Shown one piece after another: positions 1-6,380 of a DNA stretch of 11,078 nt (within the stretch, counting starts at the first letter, position 1; every line of letters begins with the position of its first letter). The stretch is taken from assembly GCA_946537565.1 (NCBI GenBank), contig CAMNFW010000053.1, positions 1-11,078 of the forward strand, in the 5' to 3' direction. Source of the stretch: an uncultured Ruminococcus sp. Lineage in GTDB: Bacteria > Bacillota > Clostridia > Oscillospirales > Ruminococcaceae. Both the position numbers and the translations under genes were made by a program. The notes beneath the pieces are model-generated. The model worked only from the letters and a program-made list of their open reading frames with translations. It was not told where the DNA came from and searched no databases.

Positions 1-1
1 T

Positions 2-1537
2 GCGTACAAATATTCAGTTGCAAAGCTTACGGCTATAAGTCCTGGACTTCCAGCCTGGAGCTTTCCGGAGATAGATCTTGAGACCATATTTGATGTGCTG
101 CCGGTGAGCCTGACGATAGCGGTGGTGATAATGGCAGAGACACTGCTGGCAGCAAATAATCTTGCTAATAAAAATGGATACAAGCTGAACGAAAACAGAG
201 AGGTTTTAGTATATGCTCTGGGAAATCTTTCAGCGAGTTTAGTAGGCTGCTGTCCGGTAAACGGCTCTGTATCGAGAAGTGCGATGGGCGAGCAGTATGG
301 CGGAAGATCACAGGTCATGTCGATAACAGCATCAGTGACAATGATGTGCATACTTCTTTTCGGCACAGGATTTATACAATATCTGCCGGTGCCGGTGCTG
401 ACGTCGATAGTAATATCAGCGCTTATGGGAGCGGTTGAAACCGAGCTTGCAGTAAGGCTGTACAAAGAGGACAAACGAGAGCTGTTCATATTTCTGGGGG
501 CATTTTTGGGAGTGCTGCTTTTCGGAACAGTGTACGGAGTATTAATTGGGGCAGCGATGTCATTTGCAGCGGTTATAATAAACACTTCAAATCCAAAGCG
601 ATCGTTTCTTGGGGTAATACCTGGGCATGAGGGATTTCACAGCCTGGACAGGAACTCATATGCAGTACCGCTGAAAAATGCGGTTATATACCGATTTTCT
701 GGCAATCTTTACTTCTCAAACATAAATCTTTTCATCAATGAGATCGAAGAAGCAGTCAAAGAAGAGACAAGGTGCATCGTAATTGACTCAGGAGCGGTCT
801 GCAACATTGACATTACAGCTGCTGACCGCATAAAAGCGCTTGAAAGGAGTCTTACACAGAAAGGGATAAGTTTGTATTTTGCGTCACATATCGGTGCGCT
901 GAATGATCGTTTCCGACAGCTTGGACTGGGCAGATTTGTAGAGGAAGGTTTCTGCCGGCGAACAATCCCCTCAGCACTTGCAGCAGCTAAGATAAAACCG
1001 CCTTATGAGCTGGAGGAGACAGGTTTCAGCCAGACGGACACTCTTCCTTACGGCAGCAAAGATCTTCCGGAGTTTGAATGGGCGTTTGGCTCAGAGGCTG
1101 AAGAGGAAATGGAAAAATATACCCAGCGTATTCTTGATGGGATACATGAAAGTGATGTTCCGCCGGATTCTCAGCTGAGCAGCATCGTCAAAGCAACCGG
1201 ACTTTGGAACGGGATAAGCCTGCTTGATCAGGAAGAGCTTCTGGAGCATCTTCTTGCTCATATCAGTGAGCTGTCGAACCGGCTCGGACTGCCTGAAGGA
1301 GTTATAGAAGATGCAATAGAACTGCGAAAAATAAAGCTTGCACTAAGACTGGATAAAATTGATCATTCGGCATTGCAGGAGCTGAGGGAGCATAATATCC
1401 GCATTGAAGAGAGCATGAAAGCGAAGGATCCTGAGCTTTATAATTCCATGATCACTCACAGGAATTCAGCCATTGAGCGGCTTTGCAAAAAATATCCTGA
1501 GTATGAAGAAATAATCAAAAAAATATACAAACAGTAA
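2..1537 (+). CDS. SulP family anion transporter with STAS domain, 3' part (5'-truncated by window edge)
   Basis: This is an inner-membrane SulP (SLC26-like) transporter, a family that moves sulfate, bicarbonate or related anions; the substrate cannot be read from sequence. The frame is open from base 2 with no start, so the first membrane helices lie left of the window; the GTG at 95 is internal, not a start. Of 511 visible residues, about 31-192 hold several hydrophobic segments. They include the SulP-like stretch PVNGSVSR (about 85-92), which normally lies near the anion site. Residues about 219-330 are a cytoplasmic STAS domain (YRFSGNLYFSN, then CIVIDSGAVCNIDITA). A further ~180 charged, helix-rich residues follow, beginning near LPEFEWAFGSEAEEEMEKY, which I cannot assign; many SulP proteins end soon after STAS. 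The gene stands alone on this strand and converges on mrp. SulP/STAS assignment is firm; substrate and tail function are unknown. Confidence 0.93.
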   Translation, partial: AYKYSVAKLTAISPGLPAWSFPEIDLETIFDVLPVSLTIAVVIMAETLLAANNLANKNGYKLNENREVLVYALGNLSASLVGCCPVNGSVSRSAMGEQYGGRSQVMSITASVTMMCILLFGTGFIQYLPVPVLTSIVISALMGAVETELAVRLYKEDKRELFIFLGAFLGVLLFGTVYGVLIGAAMSFAAVIINTSNPKRSFLGVIPGHEGFHSLDRNSYAVPLKNAVIYRFSGNLYFSNINLFINEIEEAVKEETRCIVIDSGAVCNIDITAADRIKALERSLTQKGISLYFASHIGALNDRFRQLGLGRFVEEGFCRRTIPSALAAAKIKPPYELEETGFSQTDTLPYGSKDLPEFEWAFGSEAEEEMEKYTQRILDGIHESDVPPDSQLSSIVKATGLWNGISLLDQEELLEHLLAHISELSNRLGLPEGVIEDAIELRKIKLALRLDKIDHSALQELREHNIRIEESMKAKDPELYNSMITHRNSAIERLCKKYPEYEEIIKKIYKQ

Positions 1538-1539
1538 AA

Positions 1540-1569
1540 AAGGCCCTGTGGAAAAATCCGCAGGGTCTT
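1540..1569 (-). terminator. Intrinsic terminator shared by convergent sulP and mrp genes
   Basis: Arms GGCCCTGTGG (1542-1551) and CCGCAGGGTC (1558-1567) pair over 10 bp with two G-U wobbles around loop AAAAAT; flanking A/T pairs extend the stem to 12 bp. On the minus strand the stem is followed by a T run (complement of A1536-A1541), the classic layout for ending mrp transcription. On the plus strand it is followed only by TTGGTTTTG, so it is probably weaker for sulP, though it starts just after the sulP stop codon. Confidence 0.8.
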
Positions 1570-1583
1570 GGTTTTGTATCAGA

Positions 1584-2414
1584 TCAAAGATTTTCTATAT
1601 ATTCAACAGCGGGGTCGAGCCAATCACCTTCGTAAAGCTCGATAGTACCCTGATCGCAGTGTTTTGCAAGCTCTGTATTAACAGGAATCCTTGCGATAAC
1701 GGGAATGCCGTACTCAGCAGCGATAGTGTCCAGGTGACTTTCACCGAAAACGTTGATTTTTTCGCCGCAGTGGGGGCACTCATAATAGCTCATATTCTCA
1801 ATGATACCAATGATCGGGATATTCATAAGCTTAGCCATTTTAACAGCTTTCTCGACGATCATTGAAACCAGCTCCTGGGGAGAAGTAACAATGACAATGC
1901 CGTTAACGGGTATTGACTGGAAAACAGTCAGCGGAACATCACCGGTTCCCGGAGGCATATCAACTACAAGGTATTCGATATCTTTCCAGATAACGTCTGT
2001 CCAGAACTGCTTTACAACGCCTGCAATTACAGGACCACGCCATACAACGGGATCGGATTCATTTTCCAGCAGCAGGTTAATAGACATGATATCAATGCCC
2101 ATTTTGCTGGTCTGAGGAATGATACCGAATTCACAGGCATCTGCCTTAGCGTGGATACCGAAAGCCTTCGGAACGGAAGGACCAGTAATATCAGCATCCA
2201 TGATTCCGACTTTTTTCTCAGCTCTTTGCAGGGCAACAGAAAGCATTGAAGAAACGAGGGTCTTGCCAACTCCGCCCTTGCCGCTGACAACACCGATGAC
2301 CTTGCCGATATTGCTCATCTGGTTAGGTGTTTCGAGCAGGCTCTGGGGCTTGCTGCTGCAATTTCCGGCACTTGGGCAGCCGGAGCAATCCTGGGGTGTA
2401 CATGATTCACTCAT
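1584..2414 (-). CDS. mrp: Mrp/NBP35 family iron-sulfur cluster carrier ATPase (ApbC-like)
   Basis: This 276-residue cytoplasmic P-loop ATPase belongs to the Mrp/ApbC/NBP35 family, which binds a [4Fe-4S] cluster at a dimer interface and hands it to apoproteins. The deviant Walker A is GKGGVGKT at 45-52 with the family's signature lysine K46. DADITGPSVP (73-82), VDMPPGTGD (151-159) and the C-terminal cluster ligands CPHC (213-216, after ENMSYYE) are all intact. An N-terminal extension has cysteines at 5, 10, 13 and 19. Its DCSGCPSAGNC stretch has the C-x2-C-x5-C spacing of the extra N-terminal cluster motif in eukaryotic Nbp35. Length is normal for the short bacterial form lacking the DUF59 domain. 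The ATG start follows AAGGAGA (2425-2431) at about 10 bases. It has its own strong promoter (2495-2523) and a terminator at its 3' end, so it can act as a single-gene unit, with read-through from mreB likely. Confidence 0.96.
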   Translation of the reverse strand: MSESCTPQDCSGCPSAGNCSSKPQSLLETPNQMSNIGKVIGVVSGKGGVGKTLVSSMLSVALQRAEKKVGIMDADITGPSVPKAFGIHAKADACEFGIIPQTSKMGIDIMSINLLLENESDPVVWRGPVIAGVVKQFWTDVIWKDIEYLVVDMPPGTGDVPLTVFQSIPVNGIVIVTSPQELVSMIVEKAVKMAKLMNIPIIGIIENMSYYECPHCGEKINVFGESHLDTIAAEYGIPVIARIPVNTELAKHCDQGTIELYEGDWLDPAVEYIENL

Positions 2415-2464
2415 AATATTTTAATCTCCTTAATAATGTCACGCAGAAAGCGTTATAGTTATCC

Positions 2465-2478
2465 TGCGGAAAACCGCA
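2465..2478 (-). other. Small hairpin in the mrp 5' leader
   Basis: On the minus strand TGCGG-TTTT-CCGCA forms a perfect 5-bp stem about 10 bases after the predicted transcription start. It lacks a following T run, so it is not a terminator. A weaker 4-bp stem (ACGC/GCGT, around 2441-2453) lies between it and the ribosome binding site. A 5'-end stabilising role is possible but is inference. Confidence 0.4.
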
Positions 2479-2494
2479 AAATATGTATAAAAAT

Positions 2495-2523
2495 ATTATA
2501 CACTAAAAAAACGGATATGTCAA
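2495..2523 (-). promoter_or_regulatory. Consensus sigma-A-type promoter of mrp
   Basis: Read on the minus strand: TTGACA (2518-2523), a 17-base T-rich spacer (2501-2517), then TATAAT (2495-2500). Both hexamers are perfect matches at the optimal spacing. The -35 box begins three bases after the mreB stop codon (2527-2529). Transcription would start near 2488, giving a leader of about 74 bases. This is the best promoter in the window by sequence and suggests strong constitutive expression. Confidence 0.85.
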
Positions 2524-2526
2524 CTG

Positions 2527-3546
2527 TCAGCGGTATTTATAAACTGTAGCGGATTCAAAGCCGTCCAGGAGGGCAGTAAGTTTGCCGAAAGCCATGCCGG
2601 TACCCTTTGCAGCGCAGTTTATAGCGTCCTTGGCGATGTGACAGTTTATGCCGAGGGTACGTTTTATAAGCTGAGGAAGACCGCCGAGAAGAGCGCCGCC
2701 GCCGGTGAGGAGCAGACCTTTGTCATAGATATCGCCGACAAGCTCAGGCGGAGCATCTTCGAGGACTTTTCTGACAGCCTCCATAATTGCGAAGGTATCG
2801 TCCTCGATAGCCTGGAAAAGCTCTATCTCGCTGAGATTCAGCTGAGCGGGAAGACCTTTGATAAGGCTTCTTCCCTTGACAGTATAGGTTATCTCATCAG
2901 TTGGGTCATATAGATTGCAAAGCTCCATTTTGACTTTTTCAGCGGTACGTTCACCGACGAGGAGCTTGTACTTGTTCTGCATATACTTAATAATTGAGCG
3001 GTCGATAGAATTACCGGCAGTTTTGATAGTATGAGAAGTTACAACACCGTTCATAGAAACGATAGCCACGTCTGTAGTACCGCCGCCGATATCAACGATC
3101 ATATGACCTTTAGCCTTGTTGATATTAATGCCGGCACCGATCATAGCGGCGATAGGTTCCTGTATCAGGTAGATCTGACGGGAGCCGGCACTTCTTGCGG
3201 CTTCAACAACAGCACGGCTTTCGATATCAGTGATGCTTGAAGGGATGCAGATAATGATTTTAGGCTTGATAAGCTGTCTGCCGGTGACTTTAAGGATAAA
3301 TTCCCTGATCATGCTGTGAGTGAGGTCATCGTCTGAGATAACGCCCTCGCTGATAGGTCTTTTCACGGCGATATACTCAGGGTTTCTGCCGATCATCTCA
3401 TAGGCTTCCTTACCAACAGCGAGAACTCTTTCAGTTCGGGTATTATAGGCGATAACGGAGGGTTCGCTGAGAACGACACCCTTATTGCCCATAGTCATAA
3501 CTATATTAGACGTACCAAGATCAATGCCAATATCAGTATTAGCCAT
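2527..3546 (-). CDS. mreB: MreB/Mbl family bacterial actin, rod-shape-determining protein
   Basis: This 339-residue cytoplasmic actin homologue assembles into membrane-associated ATP-bound filaments that guide side-wall peptidoglycan synthesis. The actin-fold nucleotide motifs are in order. Phosphate-1 loop is DLGTSN (9-14). The family's QEPIAAMIGAG (129-139) contains E130, at the position of the catalytic glutamate. Phosphate-2 loop is DIGGGTTDVAIVS (152-164), and the adenosine loop is LTGGGALLGGL (280-290). Length is typical (330-350). The ATG start follows a GGAGAG site (3557-3562) at about 10 bases. It sits 31 bases after recD2 on the same strand and is probably co-transcribed. No mreC or mreD is adjacent, so this may be an mbl/mreBH-type paralogue rather than the mreBCD copy. 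No terminator separates it from mrp. The family call is firm; which paralogue is uncertain. Confidence 0.95.
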   Translation of the reverse strand: MANTDIGIDLGTSNIVMTMGNKGVVLSEPSVIAYNTRTERVLAVGKEAYEMIGRNPEYIAVKRPISEGVISDDDLTHSMIREFILKVTGRQLIKPKIIICIPSSITDIESRAVVEAARSAGSRQIYLIQEPIAAMIGAGININKAKGHMIVDIGGGTTDVAIVSMNGVVTSHTIKTAGNSIDRSIIKYMQNKYKLLVGERTAEKVKMELCNLYDPTDEITYTVKGRSLIKGLPAQLNLSEIELFQAIEDDTFAIMEAVRKVLEDAPPELVGDIYDKGLLLTGGGALLGGLPQLIKRTLGINCHIAKDAINCAAKGTGMAFGKLTALLDGFESATVYKYR

Positions 3547-3577
3547 ATTATTTCAACTCTCCAATCTTTTAAGTAGT

Positions 3578-5821
3578 TTATGTATCAGTCCGGGAAATAT
3601 CCGGTTGTTCGTCCTGTTCTTGTTCAACGAAGCTTCTCATCATATGCCAGAGGCAGGTATATCTGCGGCGGTGGGTATTTTTCTCAGCCATTTTTCTGAC
3701 TTGTTCACGGCTTCCGATGAGGATAATAAGTTTTTTTGCACGGGTGACGGCGGTGTAGAGGAGGTTTCTGTAGCAGAGCTTTTCAAAACCATTAACCACC
3801 GGCATGATCACAGCTTCAAACTCACAGCCCTGACTTTTATGTACAGTAATAGCATAAGCCAGTTCTATCTGGGAGATAGTATCGAGGGCATATTTAGCTA
3901 TTCTGCCGTCAAAGTTGATGACAGCAGTCTGGGCGGCGAAGTTGATCTCGATGATCCTGCCGATATCGCCGTTAAAAACGCCTGCACCCTGTTCACCGTC
4001 CTTAGACCAGGTGATATCGTAGTTATTCTTAGTCTGCATAACCTTATCGCCGAGGCGGAATGTATAAGTAAAGCTTTTGATCTCAGGCTTATTTTTAGCC
4101 GGAGGGTTCAGCATTTGCTGGAGGACTTTATTAAGTTCAATGCAGCCGGTCACGCCTTTTCTTGAAGGAGTAATGACCTGGATATCATCAGTGGGGGAGA
4201 AGTTATAAGCTTTCGGGAGCCTGTCCCTGTTGAGCTGCCAGATAAGGTCGATGACCTTTTGGGTGTCGGAGCGTTCAAAGAAGAAGAAGTCGTTGTTTTT
4301 AATATCAAGCTCAGGCATTTCACCTTTGATGATAGCGTGGGCATTAGTGACGATAAGGCTTTGTTTAGCCTGACGGAATATCTCCTTAAGCTGAACGACA
4401 GGAACACAGTGACCGGCGATGATATCAAAGAGAAGATTTCCTGCACCGACAGACGGCAGCTGATCACGGTCGCCGGTCATTATAAGCTTGCAGCCAAGTC
4501 TGACGGCACGCAGGAGCTTTTCAAAGAGTATAACATCGACCATTGACATCTCGTCGATTACCAGCACATCACAGTCAAGGGGATTATTCTCATTATGGGC
4601 AAAAACCGTTCTTCCACCGGAATCGTAAACGACTTCAAGAAGCCGGTGAATAGTTTTAGCCTCATAGCCTGTGAGTTCAGACATACGTTTAGCGGCACGT
4701 CCTGTGGGGGCAGCCAGGAGGACTTTTTCGCCTTTTTTTTCAAAAATAGAGATTATAGCATTCAGGGTAGTAGTTTTGCCGGTGCCGGGACCGCCGGTAA
4801 GAACGATAAGTCCACGGGAAACGGCAGTAGTGATAGCCTGACGCTGGATAGCTTCGTATTTGATATGATTTTCCTCTTCCTCAATATCAATGAGAGCATC
4901 ATAGTTAAAGTCTTCGGGGGAGGTGAATTGTCTTAGGACATTTATCCTGTCGGCGATGAAGGTCTCAGCCCGGTAATAATCCGGGAGGTAGACATATTCC
5001 CTGTTGTTCCGGAAATACTCAAAAAGCTCATCCTCTTCGAGAGCGTAGTTATACGCACGGTAAAACTCCTGCTCAGAAATATTCAAGGTAGGAGAAGTCA
5101 ATTTCAGTAAGATCTCAAGGGGCAGACAACTGTGACCGTTCGCAGAATTTGCCTTCAGTATATACTGCATACCGGCGATGATACGGGTATTTGCATCACG
5201 GGCGATATCCATATCTTTAGCGATAACATCAGCCTTGCGAAAATCCAGGTCAATGAATTCATCGCAAAGGATATAGGGATTGACTTTAAGCTGTTCGAGG
5301 GCATCAGCGCCGAATTTCTGGTAAGTCCGCATAGCGATGCCGGATCTTATCTCATATTCTGAGAGGAAGGACATAAGAGAACGAAGGGCAAAGAGTTTTT
5401 TAGCTTCCTCAGCGATATCCTGGCATTTAGCACGGGAGATGCCTTTGACCTCAGCGAGTCTGTGGGGAGCGTGTTCGATTATATCAAGAGTAGCAGCGCC
5501 GAAGGTGTTCACTATTTTCCTTGCAAGCCCCGGACCAATACCTTTGATAGCACCGGAGGCGAGGTATTTTTCGATATTGACAACGGTTTCAGGCAGCTTG
5601 CGTTCACAGTATACGACTTGAAACTGAGTTCCGAATTTTTTATGGGTGACATAATTGCCTTCGAGGATAAGTATCTCGCCCTCATCGACTTCACCGAGAT
5701 TGCCGACAGCGGTAATAAGCTCACCGCCGGCATCGAGGTCGAGGACCACATAACCGTTAGCATCGTTCTTGAAGAGAATATTTTCTACAGTGCCTTCAAT
5801 ATGCAGTGTTTCCGCAGCCAA
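3578..5821 (-). CDS. recD2: RecD2-type SF1B 5'-3' DNA helicase (RecD/TraA family)
   Basis: This 747-residue ATP-dependent DNA helicase acts in DNA repair and replication-fork maintenance independently of RecBC; no recB or recC is nearby. The N-terminal region (about 1-80) resembles the OB-like RecD2 N-domain. Tandem helix-hairpin-helix elements follow: IKGIGPGLA (92-100) and VKGISRAKC (125-133). The motor carries Walker A GGPGTGKT (343-350), motif Ia APTGRAAKRM (371-380), Walker B VIDEMSMVD (421-429), GDRDQLPSVG (450-459), TVHKSQGCEFE (659-669) and YTAVTRAKK (689-697), all intact. The start is TTG at 5819-5821: the frame hits a stop about 12 codons upstream with no ATG or GTG between, and GGAAAGG (5832-5838) lies 10 bases upstream. 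Length is normal for RecD2. It lies 44 bases after a small membrane-protein gene and 31 before mreB, in a probable operon. Confidence 0.95.
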   Translation of the reverse strand: MAAETLHIEGTVENILFKNDANGYVVLDLDAGGELITAVGNLGEVDEGEILILEGNYVTHKKFGTQFQVVYCERKLPETVVNIEKYLASGAIKGIGPGLARKIVNTFGAATLDIIEHAPHRLAEVKGISRAKCQDIAEEAKKLFALRSLMSFLSEYEIRSGIAMRTYQKFGADALEQLKVNPYILCDEFIDLDFRKADVIAKDMDIARDANTRIIAGMQYILKANSANGHSCLPLEILLKLTSPTLNISEQEFYRAYNYALEEDELFEYFRNNREYVYLPDYYRAETFIADRINVLRQFTSPEDFNYDALIDIEEEENHIKYEAIQRQAITTAVSRGLIVLTGGPGTGKTTTLNAIISIFEKKGEKVLLAAPTGRAAKRMSELTGYEAKTIHRLLEVVYDSGGRTVFAHNENNPLDCDVLVIDEMSMVDVILFEKLLRAVRLGCKLIMTGDRDQLPSVGAGNLLFDIIAGHCVPVVQLKEIFRQAKQSLIVTNAHAIIKGEMPELDIKNNDFFFFERSDTQKVIDLIWQLNRDRLPKAYNFSPTDDIQVITPSRKGVTGCIELNKVLQQMLNPPAKNKPEIKSFTYTFRLGDKVMQTKNNYDITWSKDGEQGAGVFNGDIGRIIEINFAAQTAVINFDGRIAKYALDTISQIELAYAITVHKSQGCEFEAVIMPVVNGFEKLCYRNLLYTAVTRAKKLIILIGSREQVRKMAEKNTHRRRYTCLWHMMRSFVEQEQDEQPDISRTDT

Positions 5822-5838
5822 AGCTCCGCCGCCTTTCC
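5819..5838 (-). promoter_or_regulatory. Ribosome binding site deciding the TTG start of recD2
   Basis: On the minus strand GGAAAGG (5832-5838) precedes TTG (5819-5821) by 10 bases. Since the reading frame upstream contains no ATG or GTG before an in-frame TAA, and no ATG follows within the conserved N-terminus, TTG is the only reasonable initiator. A purine stretch GGCGGCGGAG lies in between but sits too close to the codon to be the main site. Confidence 0.65.
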
Positions 5839-5859
5839 GAAAAAATAGTCTATAGGATT

Positions 5860-5888
5860 ATTATACTACATATTATCAGAAAATGCAA
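5860..5888 (-). promoter_or_regulatory. Possible internal promoter ahead of recD2
   Basis: On the minus strand TTGCAT (5883-5888) is followed by 17 bases and a perfect TATAAT (5860-5865). The -10 lies directly after the stop codon of the small membrane-protein gene, and the predicted start is about 32 bases upstream of the recD2 TTG. The -35 matches only three of six positions, so this is a weak call; it would let recD2-mreB be expressed apart from the first gene. Confidence 0.35.
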
Positions 5889-6207
5889 ATGTTTCAGACA
5901 AATATTTTTCGAGCTGACTGCCGGGAATAATTACCGCATCGGGATTAGCGCTCAGAAACTGCCGGCAAAGCAGCAGCTGAGAGGAATCGGCGGAGAAATC
6001 TGCAAGAATGATATTGCTTCGTCCGCCGGAGCGGAGAGAGAGCAGTTCAAGTCTTGCGGGAAAGTTTTCATCTTCTGAGAAAACCGGCAGCAGGATAACA
6101 TAAGGAGGGGCAGAGTTTTTATCCGGAAGCCTGAAAAAGAGAATAAAGATCTCAGCCAGGGCGATAACGGTCAGAAGCACAGCCATAACAATGATAGTGT
6201 TTTCCAT
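5866..6207 (-). CDS. Small single-pass membrane protein of unknown function
   Basis: I do not recognise this 113-residue protein. Residues 4-25 (IIVMAVLLTVIALAEIFILFF region) form one transmembrane helix, with R26 and K30 just after it. A short acidic start (MENT) suggests an N-out, C-in signal anchor. The remaining ~85 residues look like a compact alternating fold, with strand-like YVILLPV (36-42), NIILADF (65-71) and AVIIPG (91-96) separated by helices; it has no obvious catalytic motif and one cysteine (C81). An upstream GTG at 6216 is in frame, but it falls inside the ribosome binding site GAGGTG, which is six bases from ATG 6207; I therefore start at 6207. It is first in the probable operon with recD2 and mreB, which points to a conserved housekeeping role, but its function cannot be inferred. 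Confidence 0.75.
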   Translation of the reverse strand: MENTIIVMAVLLTVIALAEIFILFFRLPDKNSAPPYVILLPVFSEDENFPARLELLSLRSGGRSNIILADFSADSSQLLLCRQFLSANPDAVIIPGSQLEKYLSETFAFSDNM

Positions 6208-6238
6208 ATCATTCACCTCTTAAGGAATTATTCTGTAC

Positions 6239-6268
6239 ATTATATGGCGCTGCTGAGAAAAGTGTTAC
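6239..6268 (-). promoter_or_regulatory. Probable promoter of the small protein-recD2-mreB operon
   Basis: On the minus strand GTAACA (6263-6268, four of six matches to TTGACA) is followed by an 18-base spacer and a perfect TATAAT (6239-6244). Transcription would begin near 6232, about 25 bases before the ATG at 6207, leaving just enough room for the AAGAGGTG ribosome binding site. Confidence 0.6.
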
Positions 6269-6325
6269 ATTGTTCAGAAGAATATTGCTCACAGCATTTT
6301 GCTTAAATGAAATAAATAATTGAGA

Positions 6326-6344
6326 TTCAAAATAAAATTTTGAA
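6326..6344. promoter_or_regulatory. Operator-like perfect palindrome at the fuc promoter
   Basis: TTCAAAAT-AAA-ATTTTGAA is an uninterrupted 8-bp inverted repeat with a 3-bp centre. Its right arm covers the first bases of the -35 box TTGAAA (6340-6345), the usual position for repressor occlusion. It is not followed by a T run, and as DNA it fits a dimeric regulator of the fucose operon. The regulator is not encoded in the window. The AT-rich setting makes chance palindromes more likely, so the role is inferred. Confidence 0.5.
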
Positions 6345-6380
6345 AAAGTACTGGATTTTTTTTATAGTATATGTTATAAT
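6340..6380 (+). promoter_or_regulatory. Promoter region of the fucose operon
   Basis: Two overlapping options are visible. One is TTGAAA (6340-6345), a 17-base spacer and TATAGT (6363-6368), each hexamer matching five of six. The other is a perfect TATAAT (6375-6380) with an extended TG two bases upstream (TGTTATAAT, 6372-6380) but only a poor -35 (TGGATT, 6352-6357). Transcripts would start near 6375 or 6387, leaving a leader of about 115-130 bases before the first gene. Confidence 0.7.

Noticed and set aside
95..97. GTG 95 as the start of the SulP gene
   Set aside because: The same frame is open to base 2 and encodes a typical SulP linker and helix start before this point, so the gene is cut by the window edge and not short.
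2465..2478. Terminator between mreB and mrp
   Set aside because: The TGCGG/CCGCA hairpin is only 5 bp, has no T run on the minus strand and lies downstream of the mrp promoter, so it belongs to the mrp leader.
3485..4165. A 226-codon open frame on the plus strand opposite the 3' end of recD2 and the 5' end of mreB
   Set aside because: It overlaps two well-supported genes on the other strand, resembles no protein I know, and has no convincing ribosome binding site or promoter. It is explained by the base composition of the minus-strand codons.
6208..6216. GTG 6216 as start of the small membrane protein
   Set aside because: The GTG is itself part of the GAGGTG ribosome binding site that serves ATG 6207 at six bases.
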